The notes beneath the pieces are model-generated. The model did not search any database and had not been told where the DNA came from. It was given only the letters and a program-made list of their open reading frames with translations. The position numbers and the translations under genes were made by a program. Below are positions 1 through 7,791 of a stretch of DNA of 64,000 nt, one piece after another. This DNA comes from Microbacterium sp. MYb54. GTDB lineage: Bacteria > Actinomycetota > Actinomycetes > Actinomycetales > Microbacteriaceae. The stretch covers positions 1 to 64,000 of the forward strand of contig NZ_PCPA01000015.1 in NCBI RefSeq assembly GCF_002979515.1, read 5' to 3'. Each line of letters starts with the position of its first letter. Position 1 is the stretch's first letter.

Positions 1-154
1 CGACTCCTGCCCGGTCGACTTCGTCCGGTTCGGAAGGTCGGGTGCACCGGATGCTGCCGAGTGCACGGCATCTTCGCGCGCAGAGCCCGTGCATTCGACG
101 CCAAGCCGTGCACCCGACCTTCCGAACCGGACGAAGTCGACCGTGCAGGAGTCG
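1..154. repeat. Long inverted repeat at the window edge
   Basis: Positions 1-47 and 108-154 are reverse complements with a single mismatch (47-nt arms, 60-nt loop). The loop holds a smaller pairing between TGCACGG (62-68) and CCGTGCA (88-94). The element lies upstream of the first gene and may continue left of the window. It could be a strong bidirectional terminator or a palindromic intergenic repeat; no ORF or transposase is associated with it here. Confidence 0.8.
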
Positions 155-176
155 GACCAGGGCGCAGACTGTCTTC

Positions 177-620
177 ATGACCGATTCCGACCCGCACCTG
201 CTCGGACCAGGGCTCCTGCCGACACCGTTCACCGCCGACGAGATCCGTGACGCCACCGGAGCCGGGAGGCTGATCCGGCTCCTCCTGGAGGGACCGGACG
301 GCCCGATGGGCGAACACGTCAACCGCTTCAGCGACACCGACGAAGAGGGCGCGACCCTCGCGCGGTGGGCGGCCGAAGACCCGAGTGCCGTCGTCTCGAA
401 CCGCGTGACCTGGGCCGAGCTCCAGGGCCACGCGGCGTTCGACGCCGACACGACGAGTGTGTCGACCGTGCGCCTGTCGACACCGCTCGGCGACCTCACC
501 TGCCGCAGGTACGACACCGACGACGGCGTCTTCTGGTTCTCGATCGATCATCCGGGCATGCCGGTGCAATACGAGTCCGACGGCCTGCGGACGACCGTGC
601 TGAGCATCGAACGGGACTGA
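177..620 (+). CDS. Hypothetical protein, 147 aa
   Basis: I do not recognise this family. The start at ATG 177 (MTDSDPH) is preferred because in-frame codons upstream run through the inverted repeat at 1-154 and read as low-complexity Arg-rich sequence, whereas from 177 the protein has normal acidic composition. No clear ribosome binding site is visible, so the start is uncertain. The protein is soluble, rich in Asp and Thr, has no signal peptide or membrane segment, and ends in a probable beta-rich half (residues about 90-145). The next gene on the same strand is the M4 peptidase, 170 nt away beyond a palindromic repeat, so co-transcription is doubtful. Confidence 0.6.
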   Translation: MTDSDPHLLGPGLLPTPFTADEIRDATGAGRLIRLLLEGPDGPMGEHVNRFSDTDEEGATLARWAAEDPSAVVSNRVTWAELQGHAAFDADTTSVSTVRLSTPLGDLTCRRYDTDDGVFWFSIDHPGMPVQYESDGLRTTVLSIERD

Positions 621-638
621 CCTCGGGTCGACGTGTCA

Positions 639-705
639 GGCGGAGAACTCGGCCTCGGGCGGACAGCCACGCCTCACGGCTCCTCCCGACCCGGAGAACT
701 CCGCC
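639..705. repeat. 67-bp palindromic repeat, copy A
   Basis: Imperfect inverted repeat (arms 639-668 and 678-705). It begins GGCGGAGAACTC, ends GAGAACTCCGCC, and is flanked by TCA on the left and CCACG on the right. It has exactly the same length and arm motifs as the copies at 41074-41140 and 48404-48470. It lies between the hypothetical gene and the M4 peptidase gene. Confidence 0.75.
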
Positions 706-790
706 CCACGCCAAGTCCGCCCGGCGCGGTTCTCCCCGGAACGCGCGCGCGACCGCCGCGAACGTCCGCCCCTCGGCGTAGGGTCGCAGC

Positions 791-1861
791 ATGAGCAGCA
801 CAGCATCCGAAACACGTCATGGAGTGGTCCCCTCCTATCTGCTCGCACGCCTGGCCGAGTCGGGCCGTTTCCCGAAGGCCGCCGCCGCCGCACGGCAGAC
901 GCTGACGGCCGGGCGTCCGCCGTTCCGCGCCCGCATCGATCTGTCGATCGACGAGAACGGCGACCTCGTGGCGCAGTTGTCGGATGCTCCGAACCGCACG
1001 ATCAGCGACGCCGGCAACACGCAGCAGCTGCCCGGCGCCGTCGTGCGCGGCGAAGACGACGCCCCGGTCGAAGACACCGCGGTGAACGAGGCCTTCGACG
1101 GACTCGGCGCCACGTTCGAGATGCTGCTGGCCGCTTTCGACCGCAACTCCCTCGACGATGCCGGCGCACCGCTGGATGCGACCGTGCACTACGGCGTCGA
1201 CTACGACAACGCGTTCTGGGACGGCGAGCGCATGGTCTTCGGCGACGGCGACGGCGAGGTCTTCCAGCACTTCACCGGTTCGCTCACGGTCATCGGCCAC
1301 GAGCTCGCCCACGGCGTCGTGCAGCACACCGCGAACCTCGAGTACCAGGGGCAGCCCGGCGCTCTGAACGAGTCGATCGCCGATGTGTTCGGCGCCCTCA
1401 CCGAGCAGTACGCCCTCGGGCAGAAGGCCGATCAGGCGACGTGGCTCATCGGCGCCGAGATCTTCACCGACGCCGTCGAGGGTGCCGCGCTGCGCTCGAT
1501 GATCGCGCCGGGCACCGCCTACGACGATGACGAGCTCGGCAAAGACCCGCAGCCCGACCACATGAGCGGCTTCGTGCGCACGACCGAGGACAACGGCGGG
1601 GTGCACATCAACTCCGGCATCCCCAACCGCGCGTTCGCCCTGTTCGCCATCGACCTCGGCGGCAAGGCCTGGGAGCGCGCGGGAACCGTCTGGTACCGCG
1701 CTCTCACCGGCGGTCTGTCGAGCACCGCGACGTTCACGCAGTTCGCCGACGCCACGGTCGCTGCAGCCACCGCGATCGATGCCGCCACAGCCGCAGCGGC
1801 TCGACGGGCGTGGACGACCGTGGGAGTCTATGAAGATGAGCGAGTCCCCTCCACCGACTGA
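791..1861 (+). CDS. Protealysin-like M4 metallopeptidase
   Basis: Thermolysin-family zinc peptidase, 356 aa. The HExxH motif is HELAH at residues 170-174. The third zinc ligand is Glu194 in LNESIADVFG, and the late catalytic His272 sits in DNGGVHINSG. Like protealysin, and unlike secreted thermolysins, it has no signal peptide. Its short N-terminal propeptide carries a HGVVPSYLLARLAE segment (residues 10-23) of the type that plugs the active site before autocleavage. It is therefore probably cytoplasmic or exported by a non-classical route. The 3' end overlaps the downstream inhibitor-like gene by 26 nt, the arrangement described for protealysin and emfourin, so the two are probably co-translated. 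Confidence 0.92.
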   Translation: MSSTASETRHGVVPSYLLARLAESGRFPKAAAAARQTLTAGRPPFRARIDLSIDENGDLVAQLSDAPNRTISDAGNTQQLPGAVVRGEDDAPVEDTAVNEAFDGLGATFEMLLAAFDRNSLDDAGAPLDATVHYGVDYDNAFWDGERMVFGDGDGEVFQHFTGSLTVIGHELAHGVVQHTANLEYQGQPGALNESIADVFGALTEQYALGQKADQATWLIGAEIFTDAVEGAALRSMIAPGTAYDDDELGKDPQPDHMSGFVRTTEDNGGVHINSGIPNRAFALFAIDLGGKAWERAGTVWYRALTGGLSSTATFTQFADATVAAATAIDAATAAAARRAWTTVGVYEDERVPSTD

Positions 1862-2144
1862 CGCGCAGGTCGTGATCGCGGTGGTGCGCACAGGCGGCAT
1901 CGCCGGGATCCGCCGCCAGTGGCAGGTCGAGGCGGAATCCGACGACGCGGCCGTGGAGTGGATCGACCTGATCGACCGGTGCCCGTGGGACCAGGAGACG
2001 GATGCCGGCGTCGGCGCCGACCGGTTCGTGTGGAGCATCAGAGCACGCACGCCATCGGAGCGCCGAGAGCGCGAGCTGCCGGACTCCGCGCTCGACGGCC
2101 CCTGGCTCACCCTCGTCGAAGCTGTGCGCGCGGCATCGGCCTGA
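1836..2144 (+). CDS. Emfourin-like M4 peptidase inhibitor
   Basis: Small protein of 102 aa carrying VVRTGGIAGIRRQW near its N-terminus. This resembles the RTGGxAG segment of emfourin, the proteinaceous inhibitor encoded beside protealysin. It overlaps the peptidase gene by 26 nt. I chose the second of two adjacent ATGs (1830 and 1836), because GGGAG at 1822-1826 stands 9 nt from 1836 but only 3 nt from 1830. Expected role: tight-binding inhibition of the neighbouring M4 enzyme to protect cytoplasmic proteins. The family call rests on this motif, the size and the operon position; no structure-based check was possible. Confidence 0.8.
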   Translation: MSESPPPTDAQVVIAVVRTGGIAGIRRQWQVEAESDDAAVEWIDLIDRCPWDQETDAGVGADRFVWSIRARTPSERRERELPDSALDGPWLTLVEAVRAASA

Positions 2145-2206
2145 CGCCATCAGGCGACGTACGCTCTCAGGTGAAGCTCCGGGCGACACCGGCGCGAAGG
2201 GGGATC

Positions 2207-2542
2207 ATGCTGACATCCGACGAAGCAGAACGACTGCTCGGCGCGGCGCGCGAAGCGCACACCCGAGGCGACCCGCTGCTTCACCTGCACGTCGAGGTCA
2301 GCCGCCTCATCGGAGCGCCTTCGTCGTGGGGTTCGGCCGCGAACGACTACCTCCAGAACGAGAGCATCGGGTACTTCCTCGGCCAAGTCGAGCGGGTCGG
2401 TTGGCGGCTCGAGCACACGGGATACGCCTTCGTCGAGTCAGGAGCCACGACCTCAGAACGAGTGCTGAGCACGGGCGCCGGCGTTGTGAATCACGGAGCC
2501 GTTTCGGGATACTTCACCTTCCGCCGCGCGGCCTCGGCCTGA
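2207..2542 (+). CDS. Hypothetical protein, 111 aa
   Basis: Starts at ATG 2207, preceded by the purine-rich AAGGGGG. No recognised family. The sequence is mixed alpha/beta, with helical segments DEAERLLGAAREAH (residues about 4-17) and YLQNESIGYFLGQVERVG (about 46-63), and a C-terminal strand-rich stretch ending GYFTFRRAASA. No signal peptide, membrane helix or metal-binding motif is seen. It lies 62 nt after the emfourin-like gene on the same strand, so it could belong to the same transcript, but nothing in the sequence ties its function to the peptidase. Confidence 0.6.
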   Translation: MLTSDEAERLLGAAREAHTRGDPLLHLHVEVSRLIGAPSSWGSAANDYLQNESIGYFLGQVERVGWRLEHTGYAFVESGATTSERVLSTGAGVVNHGAVSGYFTFRRAASA

Positions 2543-2624
2543 GCGGCACGCCTCGACCGACGGCATCCGATAAATCGCGTGTGAATCCGGCCCGGCCGCT
2601 CGCACACGGGTTCACAATGGACCC

Positions 2625-2870
2625 ATGGGACTGTTCCAGCAGAAGTCTGAAGAAGAAGAGAACCAGTGGGTGCTGCCCTCTGAGCCGCTTGAGCGCCCTG
2701 AGGCAGAGGTGCTCGACACCGCGCCCGTCGTCGATCCGCTGTCGATCGGCCTCGGCGCGGAGACCAGCGGCGACCTGAGCTCGATCCTGTTCCCGGTCGC
2801 GCCTCCCGTCCCCGAGGCAGCCTCGACCGGCAACGGCGAACCCGAGAACGACGACCCCGTCGACGACTGA
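2625..2870 (+). CDS. Small acidic protein, 81 aa
   Basis: Short, strongly acidic, proline-containing protein beginning MGLFQQKSEEEENQWVLP and ending EPENDDPVDD. It has no signal peptide and no membrane helix and is probably largely disordered. No function is recognised. It sits 58 nt upstream of the RNase HI gene on the same strand. Low complexity reduces certainty that the gene is real, but frame and GC3 pattern match neighbouring genes. Confidence 0.55.
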   Translation: MGLFQQKSEEEENQWVLPSEPLERPEAEVLDTAPVVDPLSIGLGAETSGDLSSILFPVAPPVPEAASTGNGEPENDDPVDD

Positions 2871-2928
2871 CCGATCTCGGCAACTCACGGCGGCTGGGCC
2901 GCAGGCCGCTCACCGTTACGGTTGAGGG

Positions 2929-3660
2929 ATGACGATCACCGCCGCCGCAGACGGCTCCGCCCTGGGCAACCCCGGCCCCAACGGCTGGGCCTGGTACATC
3001 GACGACGACAACTGGGCGGCCGGCGGTTCCCCGCACGGCACGAACAACCAGGGCGAGCTGCGGGCCGTTCTCGAACTGCTGCTCGCGACGACCGGCATCG
3101 ACGAAAAGCTGATGATCGAGTGTGACAGCCGCTACGTGATCGACTCCGTGACGAAGTGGATGCCGGGGTGGAAGCGCAAAGGCTGGCGCAAGTCCGACGG
3201 CGGGCCCGTGCTCAACCGTGACCTGCTGGAAGGCATCGACGAAGCGATCCGCGGCCGCGACGTCGAGTTCTCCTGGGTCAAGGGACACGCGGGGCACCCT
3301 CTGAACGAGGCCGCCGACGAGCGCGCGAACGCCGCGGCCAAGGCTTACCAGGCGAAGCAGGAGCCGCGTCGAGGCCCCGGCTTCACCCTCGCGACGGGTG
3401 CCGGAGCCGCGGTCGCCGCGTCGGCACCGGTCGCCGCATCCGCGGCCGGTCCCGCAGCATCCACCTCCCCCGCCGCGTCGACCTCGGTCGCGGAGCCGCT
3501 GTGGGCCGAGGCATCCGACCTCCTCGACGGTCTGGATGCACCGGAAGACGACCCGATCGAGCTGCGCATCCCGCTGTCGTCCGACGAGCACGCCCGCCTC
3601 CGCGATCGCGCCGAGGCTCAGGGGGTCTCCCTCGAAGAGGCCCTCCGCCGCCTGATCTGA
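2929..3660 (+). CDS. rnhA: Ribonuclease HI with C-terminal extension
   Basis: Residues 1-150 form an RNase HI domain that cleaves RNA in RNA-DNA hybrids. The acidic metal-binding residues are visible: Asp8 in ADGSALGNPGP, the Glu in NNQGELRAV, the Asp in ECDSRYVIDS and the Asp in EAADERAN. WMPGWKRKGWR is the basic protrusion typical of the family. The protein is 243 aa, about 90 longer than a minimal RNase HI. The extra part is an Ala/Pro/Ser-rich linker followed by about 35 residues resembling a ribbon-helix-helix (LRIPLSSDEHARLRDRAE, then GVSLEEALRRLI). The extension may add DNA binding or dimerisation; that is inference. Confidence 0.9.
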   Translation: MTITAAADGSALGNPGPNGWAWYIDDDNWAAGGSPHGTNNQGELRAVLELLLATTGIDEKLMIECDSRYVIDSVTKWMPGWKRKGWRKSDGGPVLNRDLLEGIDEAIRGRDVEFSWVKGHAGHPLNEAADERANAAAKAYQAKQEPRRGPGFTLATGAGAAVAASAPVAASAAGPAASTSPAASTSVAEPLWAEASDLLDGLDAPEDDPIELRIPLSSDEHARLRDRAEAQGVSLEEALRRLI

Positions 3661-3689
3661 GCCCGGCGACTGCGGCGTACACTCGCACC

Positions 3690-4079
3690 ATGTCGACTCC
3701 CGCCCGCACCATCGGCCGCATCTTCCTCGGCGCCTCCCTCGTCTTCGCGGGCGTCTCCCACCTCACGGTGGCGCGCGAGGAGTTCCAGGCGCAGGTTCCC
3801 GACTCGCTGCCGCTGGACCCTGACACCACGGTGCTCGCCTCCGGCGTGGCCGAGGTCGCACTCGGATCCGCCCTGCTGCTGGCACGACGCCGTCGGCGCA
3901 CGGTCGGCACGATCGCCGCCCTGTTCTTCGTCGCCGTGTTCCCCGGCAACGTGGCGCAGTGGATGCACCACCGCGACGGCTTCGGTCTCGACACGGACAT
4001 GAAGCGCTTCCTGCGACTGTTCTTCCAGCCCGCGCTCGTCGCACTGGCGCTGTGGTCGACCCGCGAACCCCGACGCTGA
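3690..4079 (+). CDS. DoxX-like small membrane protein
   Basis: 129-aa protein starting at ATG 3690, with about four hydrophobic segments: IGRIFLGASLVFAGVSHL, VLASGVAEVALGSALLL, TVGTIAALFFVAVFPGNVAQW and the C-terminal FFQPALVALALW. The MHHRDGFGLDTD loop and the overall pattern fit DoxX/MauE-like proteins. The molecular role of many such proteins is unclear; some act with thiol or redox partners. It begins 29 nt after the RNase HI gene and could share its transcript. Confidence 0.7.
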   Translation: MSTPARTIGRIFLGASLVFAGVSHLTVAREEFQAQVPDSLPLDPDTTVLASGVAEVALGSALLLARRRRRTVGTIAALFFVAVFPGNVAQWMHHRDGFGLDTDMKRFLRLFFQPALVALALWSTREPRR

Positions 4080-4143
4080 AGCATGCCCTCTGAGGCACGA
4101 CGGGCCCTCCGAGCTGAGGTCCGTAGACTCGGCTGATGACGGA

Positions 4144-4869
4144 ATGGGCGGTGACGCAGCGGTGAAGGCCCGCACCGTCTTCGGCCTGCTCCGCCTCGGC
4201 GCGGCCGCCGTCTGCCTGGTGGCGCTCATCCATCGGCTCGCCTGGGGCCTCGCGTCGAACACCATCGCGAGCCAGAACTTCTTCGCGTATCTGACCAACC
4301 AGTCCAACATCGCCTTCGTGGTGCTGCTGACTGTCGCAGGCATCATCGCGCTGCGCCGGGTGCGGGATCCTCGCTGGCTCACCGTGGCCCTGGCGCTCGT
4401 GCTGACCTGGACGATCACCGCCGGGCTCGTGTTCGCGATCCTGGTCTGGCAGGCCGGGATCCGCGGTATCCGCATCGATGTGCCCTGGTCGGATCAGGTG
4501 CTGCACTTCTGGCTTCCCGCCGTGACCGTGGCAGCGTGGGCCCTCGCGCCCGGTCACCGCTCGGTGCCCTGGCGGGTCATCCCGGTGACACTCGCGTACC
4601 CCGTGATCTGGGGCATCGCCACGATGATCCGCGGTCCCTTGATCGGCTGGTACCCGTACTACTTCCTCGACCCGCGGCAGGTGAGCGGCCCTGCGGAGTT
4701 CCTCGTCTCGTCGGCGATCGCGCTCGGCACCTTCGCCGCCGTCGCCACCCTGCTCGTGCTCATCAGCCGGATGCCGCTGCCGCGGCGGCTGCGCACGGAG
4801 GGCGAAGACGCGTCCGATGCGGCGTCATCGCAGCAGGCGACGGTCGGCGAACGGGTCGCTCAGACGTAG
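4144..4869 (+). CDS. Pr6Pr family membrane protein
   Basis: 241-aa integral membrane protein with about six hydrophobic helices, matching the Pr6Pr (FAR-17a/AIG1-like) family. The diagnostic parts are FAYLTNQSNIAF, a central VLHFWLPAV, and a YPVIWGIATMIRGPLIGWYPYYFLDP segment. Function is unknown. A GTG at 4162 (VKARTVFGLLRLG) is an equally good start and would remove six residues. The C-terminal 40 residues are polar and probably cytoplasmic. The 3' end overlaps the end of the convergent amine oxidase gene by 10 nt. Confidence 0.8.
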   Translation: MGGDAAVKARTVFGLLRLGAAAVCLVALIHRLAWGLASNTIASQNFFAYLTNQSNIAFVVLLTVAGIIALRRVRDPRWLTVALALVLTWTITAGLVFAILVWQAGIRGIRIDVPWSDQVLHFWLPAVTVAAWALAPGHRSVPWRVIPVTLAYPVIWGIATMIRGPLIGWYPYYFLDPRQVSGPAEFLVSSAIALGTFAAVATLLVLISRMPLPRRLRTEGEDASDAASSQQATVGERVAQT

Positions 4870-6212
4870 AGAGCGAGAGAGGCGAGGGCCGTTTCGATGG
4901 CCTTGTCCTCATCGAGCTTCGCGAACTCGGCGGCCGCCGCCCCTCCCACGATGCCGACGAGCACGTTCTCGCCGGTTGCGGGGCGCAGGTTGATCCACGT
5001 CGGGATCGCCACGTCGGCACCGACCGCGTGCCAGATCGCCTCCTCGTTCTCCCAGAACGGCTCTTCCCAACGGAGCCAGACGGTCTCGATCGCGCCCATG
5101 CCGAGCGCCGAGACGGCTCCGCGGTTGGAGAACGGCAGGGGCGGGTCGAACTCGATGCTGCGGTCCTGGAGAACGCCCAGCGGCACCGTGACGATGACGC
5201 GGTCGAATGACAGGGCCTCACCGGTGCCGAGGCGCACGCTCACCCCGGAGTCGTCGTACGCGAGGCGGGCGACCGGAGAGTTGAGCCCCACCTTGACGCC
5301 GTCGAGCGCCTGCTCGATGAACGGCGCGAGGTCTTCCGTCGCAGCCTTCGGGTCGCCCGTGGGCAGCGGCGGCGCGAACCAGCTCGACAGCTCGTCGGCT
5401 CCGGCGCCGGTGCGGGCGGCGAGGATCGCGAGCAGTGCAGCCGTCGCGGGATCGGCGGGGTCGATGCCGGCGGCGGCCAGGGCGTCGGTCACCGAGGAGT
5501 CTTCCGGGGCGGCCTGTGCCGTCGTGATCGCTGCATCGAAGGGCTGGGGGTCGACCGGGTCGAGGTCTCCGTCGGGTCCGCGCCAGAGTTCACCGGCGAG
5601 ATCGACGATGCCGACCTCTCCGCGGCTCATCCGGTCGAGCACCTCGGCGTCATCCGCGCCGAAGAGCCAGGCGCCGAGCTGCACCGGCACGGGCCACGAG
5701 TCGTCGACGCGGGAGTAGACCCGTCCGCCGACGCGGTCCCTGGCCTCGAACACCGTCACCTCCAGCCCGCCCGCAGCGAGCAGCGCGGCAGCGGTGGCGC
5801 CGGCGAGCCCTGCACCCACGACCGCGACGCGCTCGCCCGAGGTCGCCGGGATCAGGAGTTCTTCGGCCGCGCGCGCAGCCGAGCTGATCGCACCGCGCAC
5901 CGTGCCGGGGGCGTCTTCATCGGTCGCCTCGCCCGCGAAGAACAGGCGTCCGTCGACGGGCTTCCCCAGCGCGAGGCGGGTGCCGGCGAGCACACCGACG
6001 GGGGTGAAGCTGGCCGCGCCGAGGGCGTACGGATCGGTGGTCCAGGTGCTGCGGATGCTGCCTGCTGCGGCCGGGACACCGGGCGGAGGCTCGGGCTCAC
6101 GCGTGCGAGTGGGCGTCGGCGTGGGGGCCGGTTCCGGGGTGCAGGAGGCGAGAAGCACCGAAGCGACACCGGCTCCGGCGCCGAGGAGCAGAGTGCGGCG
6201 CGTGATCCTCAT
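4860..6212 (-). CDS. Circularly permuted flavin amine oxidase, Tat lipoprotein
   Basis: 450-aa FAD-dependent amine oxidase. A Tat signal (ITRRTLLLG) and lipobox LLASC (Cys24) predict a membrane-anchored extracytoplasmic lipoprotein, followed by a Pro/Thr-rich linker (25-45). The domain order is inverted. Residues 53-120 carry what is normally the C-terminal FAD-closing segment (STWTTDPYALGAASF, then GRLFFAGEATD and GTVRGA). The dinucleotide-binding GAGLAG (133-138) and EARDRVGGR (156-164) follow. The protein stops at ETALASLALYV, just where other members continue into the WxxDPY segment. Both halves look complete, so this is a permutation and not a truncation. The oxidised amine cannot be predicted. 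Confidence 0.85.
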   Translation of the reverse strand: MRITRRTLLLGAGAGVASVLLASCTPEPAPTPTPTRTREPEPPPGVPAAAGSIRSTWTTDPYALGAASFTPVGVLAGTRLALGKPVDGRLFFAGEATDEDAPGTVRGAISSAARAAEELLIPATSGERVAVVGAGLAGATAAALLAAGGLEVTVFEARDRVGGRVYSRVDDSWPVPVQLGAWLFGADDAEVLDRMSRGEVGIVDLAGELWRGPDGDLDPVDPQPFDAAITTAQAAPEDSSVTDALAAAGIDPADPATAALLAILAARTGAGADELSSWFAPPLPTGDPKAATEDLAPFIEQALDGVKVGLNSPVARLAYDDSGVSVRLGTGEALSFDRVIVTVPLGVLQDRSIEFDPPLPFSNRGAVSALGMGAIETVWLRWEEPFWENEEAIWHAVGADVAIPTWINLRPATGENVLVGIVGGAAAAEFAKLDEDKAIETALASLALYV

Positions 6213-6319
6213 CGTGTCGCCACTTTATCCCGAGCGGCCGGGTTCTGCCTCGGCGCGCGGTGTGGTGCCGCCGTCGCGCGCGTTCACAACTCAGGAAGAA
6301 GCAGCCCGCACACGGCAGA

Positions 6320-6349
6320 ACCGGCCGGATCCGCGCGGATCCGGCCGGT
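6320..6349. terminator. Perfect 30-bp palindrome, probable terminator
   Basis: ACCGGCCGGATCCGC is followed directly by its exact reverse complement, giving a 15-bp stem with no loop spacer. It lies 28 nt beyond the stop of the SRPBCC gene (minus strand) and before the amine oxidase gene, so it probably ends the ArsR-SRPBCC transcript. There is no T-run. Confidence 0.7.
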
Positions 6350-6377
6350 CCATCCTTAGCCGTGAACGCGTGCACGC

Positions 6378-7355
6378 TCAGACGGAGAGCAGCTCCCGCT
6401 CCAGGCGAGCGAACGACGACTCCATGCCGTCGGCCATGCCGGTGGCGAGGATCATGTCGCGCGTCTCCAGGTCGGGGTACTCGATGAGCAGCGTGACGAG
6501 GGTCGCGCCGTCTTCCTCGTACAGGTTCAGGTCGTTGAGGGTCTCGGTCGGCAGGCCCTGCATCCGCTCGGTGGTGACGGCGCGGCGCGGGGCGTCGATC
6601 AGGAGCGCCTCACCCTCGAACCCGAACGGCTGTCCTTCGGTGTCGCCGACCGGCGCCCAGGAGTTCCGGTACGACTGGCCCACCTCGGTGGCCGAGACGC
6701 ACTCCGTCATCTCCCAGCCGTCGGGTCCGAGCATCCACTTGCGGATGAGGTCAGGCTCGAAGTGCGCCCGCCAGACGAGCTCGCGCGGCCCCTCGACCAG
6801 ACGCGTGATGCGCACGTGGGTGTCGTCGAGCAGTTCGACCCGCGTGCCCTTGCCCTGTGCGTAGTCGCGAAGATCCTGCAGCACGCTGTCGAGCTGTGCC
6901 ATCGCCATCTTGATGCCTTCGACCTGCCCCATCTCGACGACCTGCTCGAGCGCATCGACCGAGTCGAAATGGCTCGTCGTGACCATGCGCGTGCCGCCTG
7001 CGGTGGGCTCGAACGCGAACGACATCCGCTGGGCGGGGAAGCCGTCGAGCGGCTTGCCGTTCTCGTCGACGAAGGAGTCGATGACCTCGAAGCCGTTCGG
7101 TGCGTCGATCGACACGAACTCCCACGCCCCCGACGACTTCTCGCCGCGAGGTCCGTTCATCGAGTAGACGGCACGCCCGCCGACGGTGTGGTCCCAGGCG
7201 GTGAAGGTGGCCGGCCATCCGGGAGGACCCCAGAAGCGCTCGAGCTGACGCGGGTCGGAGTATGCGCTCCACACCCGCTCGATGGGGGCGGCGAAGTCTG
7301 CGACGACGGTCATCGTCAAGTTCTCGGCATCGGTGGTGACGTCGGTGACAGGCAT
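6378..7355 (-). CDS. Two-domain SRPBCC (AHSA1-like) protein
   Basis: 325 aa in two START/Bet v1-like domains. Residues about 10-155 contain DFAAPIERVWSAYSDPRQLERFWGPPGWPATF. Residues about 165-320 contain RLVEGPRELVWRAHFEPDLIRKWMLGPDGWEM. Each domain has the W-G-P motif of activator-of-Hsp90-like SRPBCC proteins, which bind hydrophobic ligands in a deep pocket. The start at ATG 7355 has GGAGA 8 nt upstream and follows the ArsR stop by 2 nt, so the genes are translationally coupled. ArsR-SRPBCC pairs are common in actinobacteria and usually lack known ligands. Confidence 0.88.
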   Translation of the reverse strand: MPVTDVTTDAENLTMTVVADFAAPIERVWSAYSDPRQLERFWGPPGWPATFTAWDHTVGGRAVYSMNGPRGEKSSGAWEFVSIDAPNGFEVIDSFVDENGKPLDGFPAQRMSFAFEPTAGGTRMVTTSHFDSVDALEQVVEMGQVEGIKMAMAQLDSVLQDLRDYAQGKGTRVELLDDTHVRITRLVEGPRELVWRAHFEPDLIRKWMLGPDGWEMTECVSATEVGQSYRNSWAPVGDTEGQPFGFEGEALLIDAPRRAVTTERMQGLPTETLNDLNLYEEDGATLVTLLIEYPDLETRDMILATGMADGMESSFARLERELLSV

Positions 7356-7357
7356 GT

Positions 7358-7747
7358 TCAGTCTCCTTGTTCGTTCTTCTTGGTGTCGCTGTTGTCGGTT
7401 GAGCCGGACCGAGGCGTCTCGGCCAGCAGATCGTCGAGCCGGGCGATGCGCGACCGCCACAGCTCTTCGTATCGGGCGAGGAGCGCCCTGGCGCGGGCGA
7501 TCATCTCGGGGTTCGCGCGGACGAGCCGCTCGCGTCCCTCGGCGCGCTTGACGATGAGGTTCGCGGCCTCGAGCACGGCGACGTGCTTCTGCACCGCGGC
7601 GAACGACATCTCGTATTCGGAGGCGAGGGTCGAGACGGACTGCTCACGCTCGATCGTCCGGCGCAGGATGTCGCGCCGGGTCGACGTCGCCAGTGCGTGG
7701 AACACACGGTCGACCTCCGCTTCGCTCAGTTCTCTTTGTGCAACCAT
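7358..7747 (-). CDS. ArsR-family repressor paired with SRPBCC
   Basis: 129-aa winged-helix regulator. The DNA-binding region includes VSTLASEYEMSFAAVQKHVAVLEAANLI (about 37-64). It opens with FHALATSTRRDILRR, the usual ArsR beginning. There is no metal-binding Cys pair (ELCVCD type), so it is not a classical metal sensor. It is the first gene of a two-gene operon with the SRPBCC protein. The palindrome over its own start codon suggests autoregulation. It shares the operator motif GCAAC-N6-GTTG with the second ArsR-SRPBCC pair at 52.5-53.3 kb. Confidence 0.88.
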   Translation of the reverse strand: MVAQRELSEAEVDRVFHALATSTRRDILRRTIEREQSVSTLASEYEMSFAAVQKHVAVLEAANLIVKRAEGRERLVRANPEMIARARALLARYEELWRSRIARLDDLLAETPRSGSTDNSDTKKNEQGD

Positions 7748-7757
7748 TTGGTTGTAC
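7738..7757. promoter_or_regulatory. ArsR operator candidate
   Basis: GTGCAACC-ATTT-GGTTGTAC, an inverted repeat with 7 of 8 matching arm positions, spans the ArsR start codon. Its core reads GCAAC-N6-GTTGT, the same half-sites and spacing as the two palindromes at 53301-53318 and 53335-53350. Confidence 0.65.
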
Positions 7758-7791
7758 GTTATGCCTGAGCGGAGCGGATGTCAAGAGCGAT

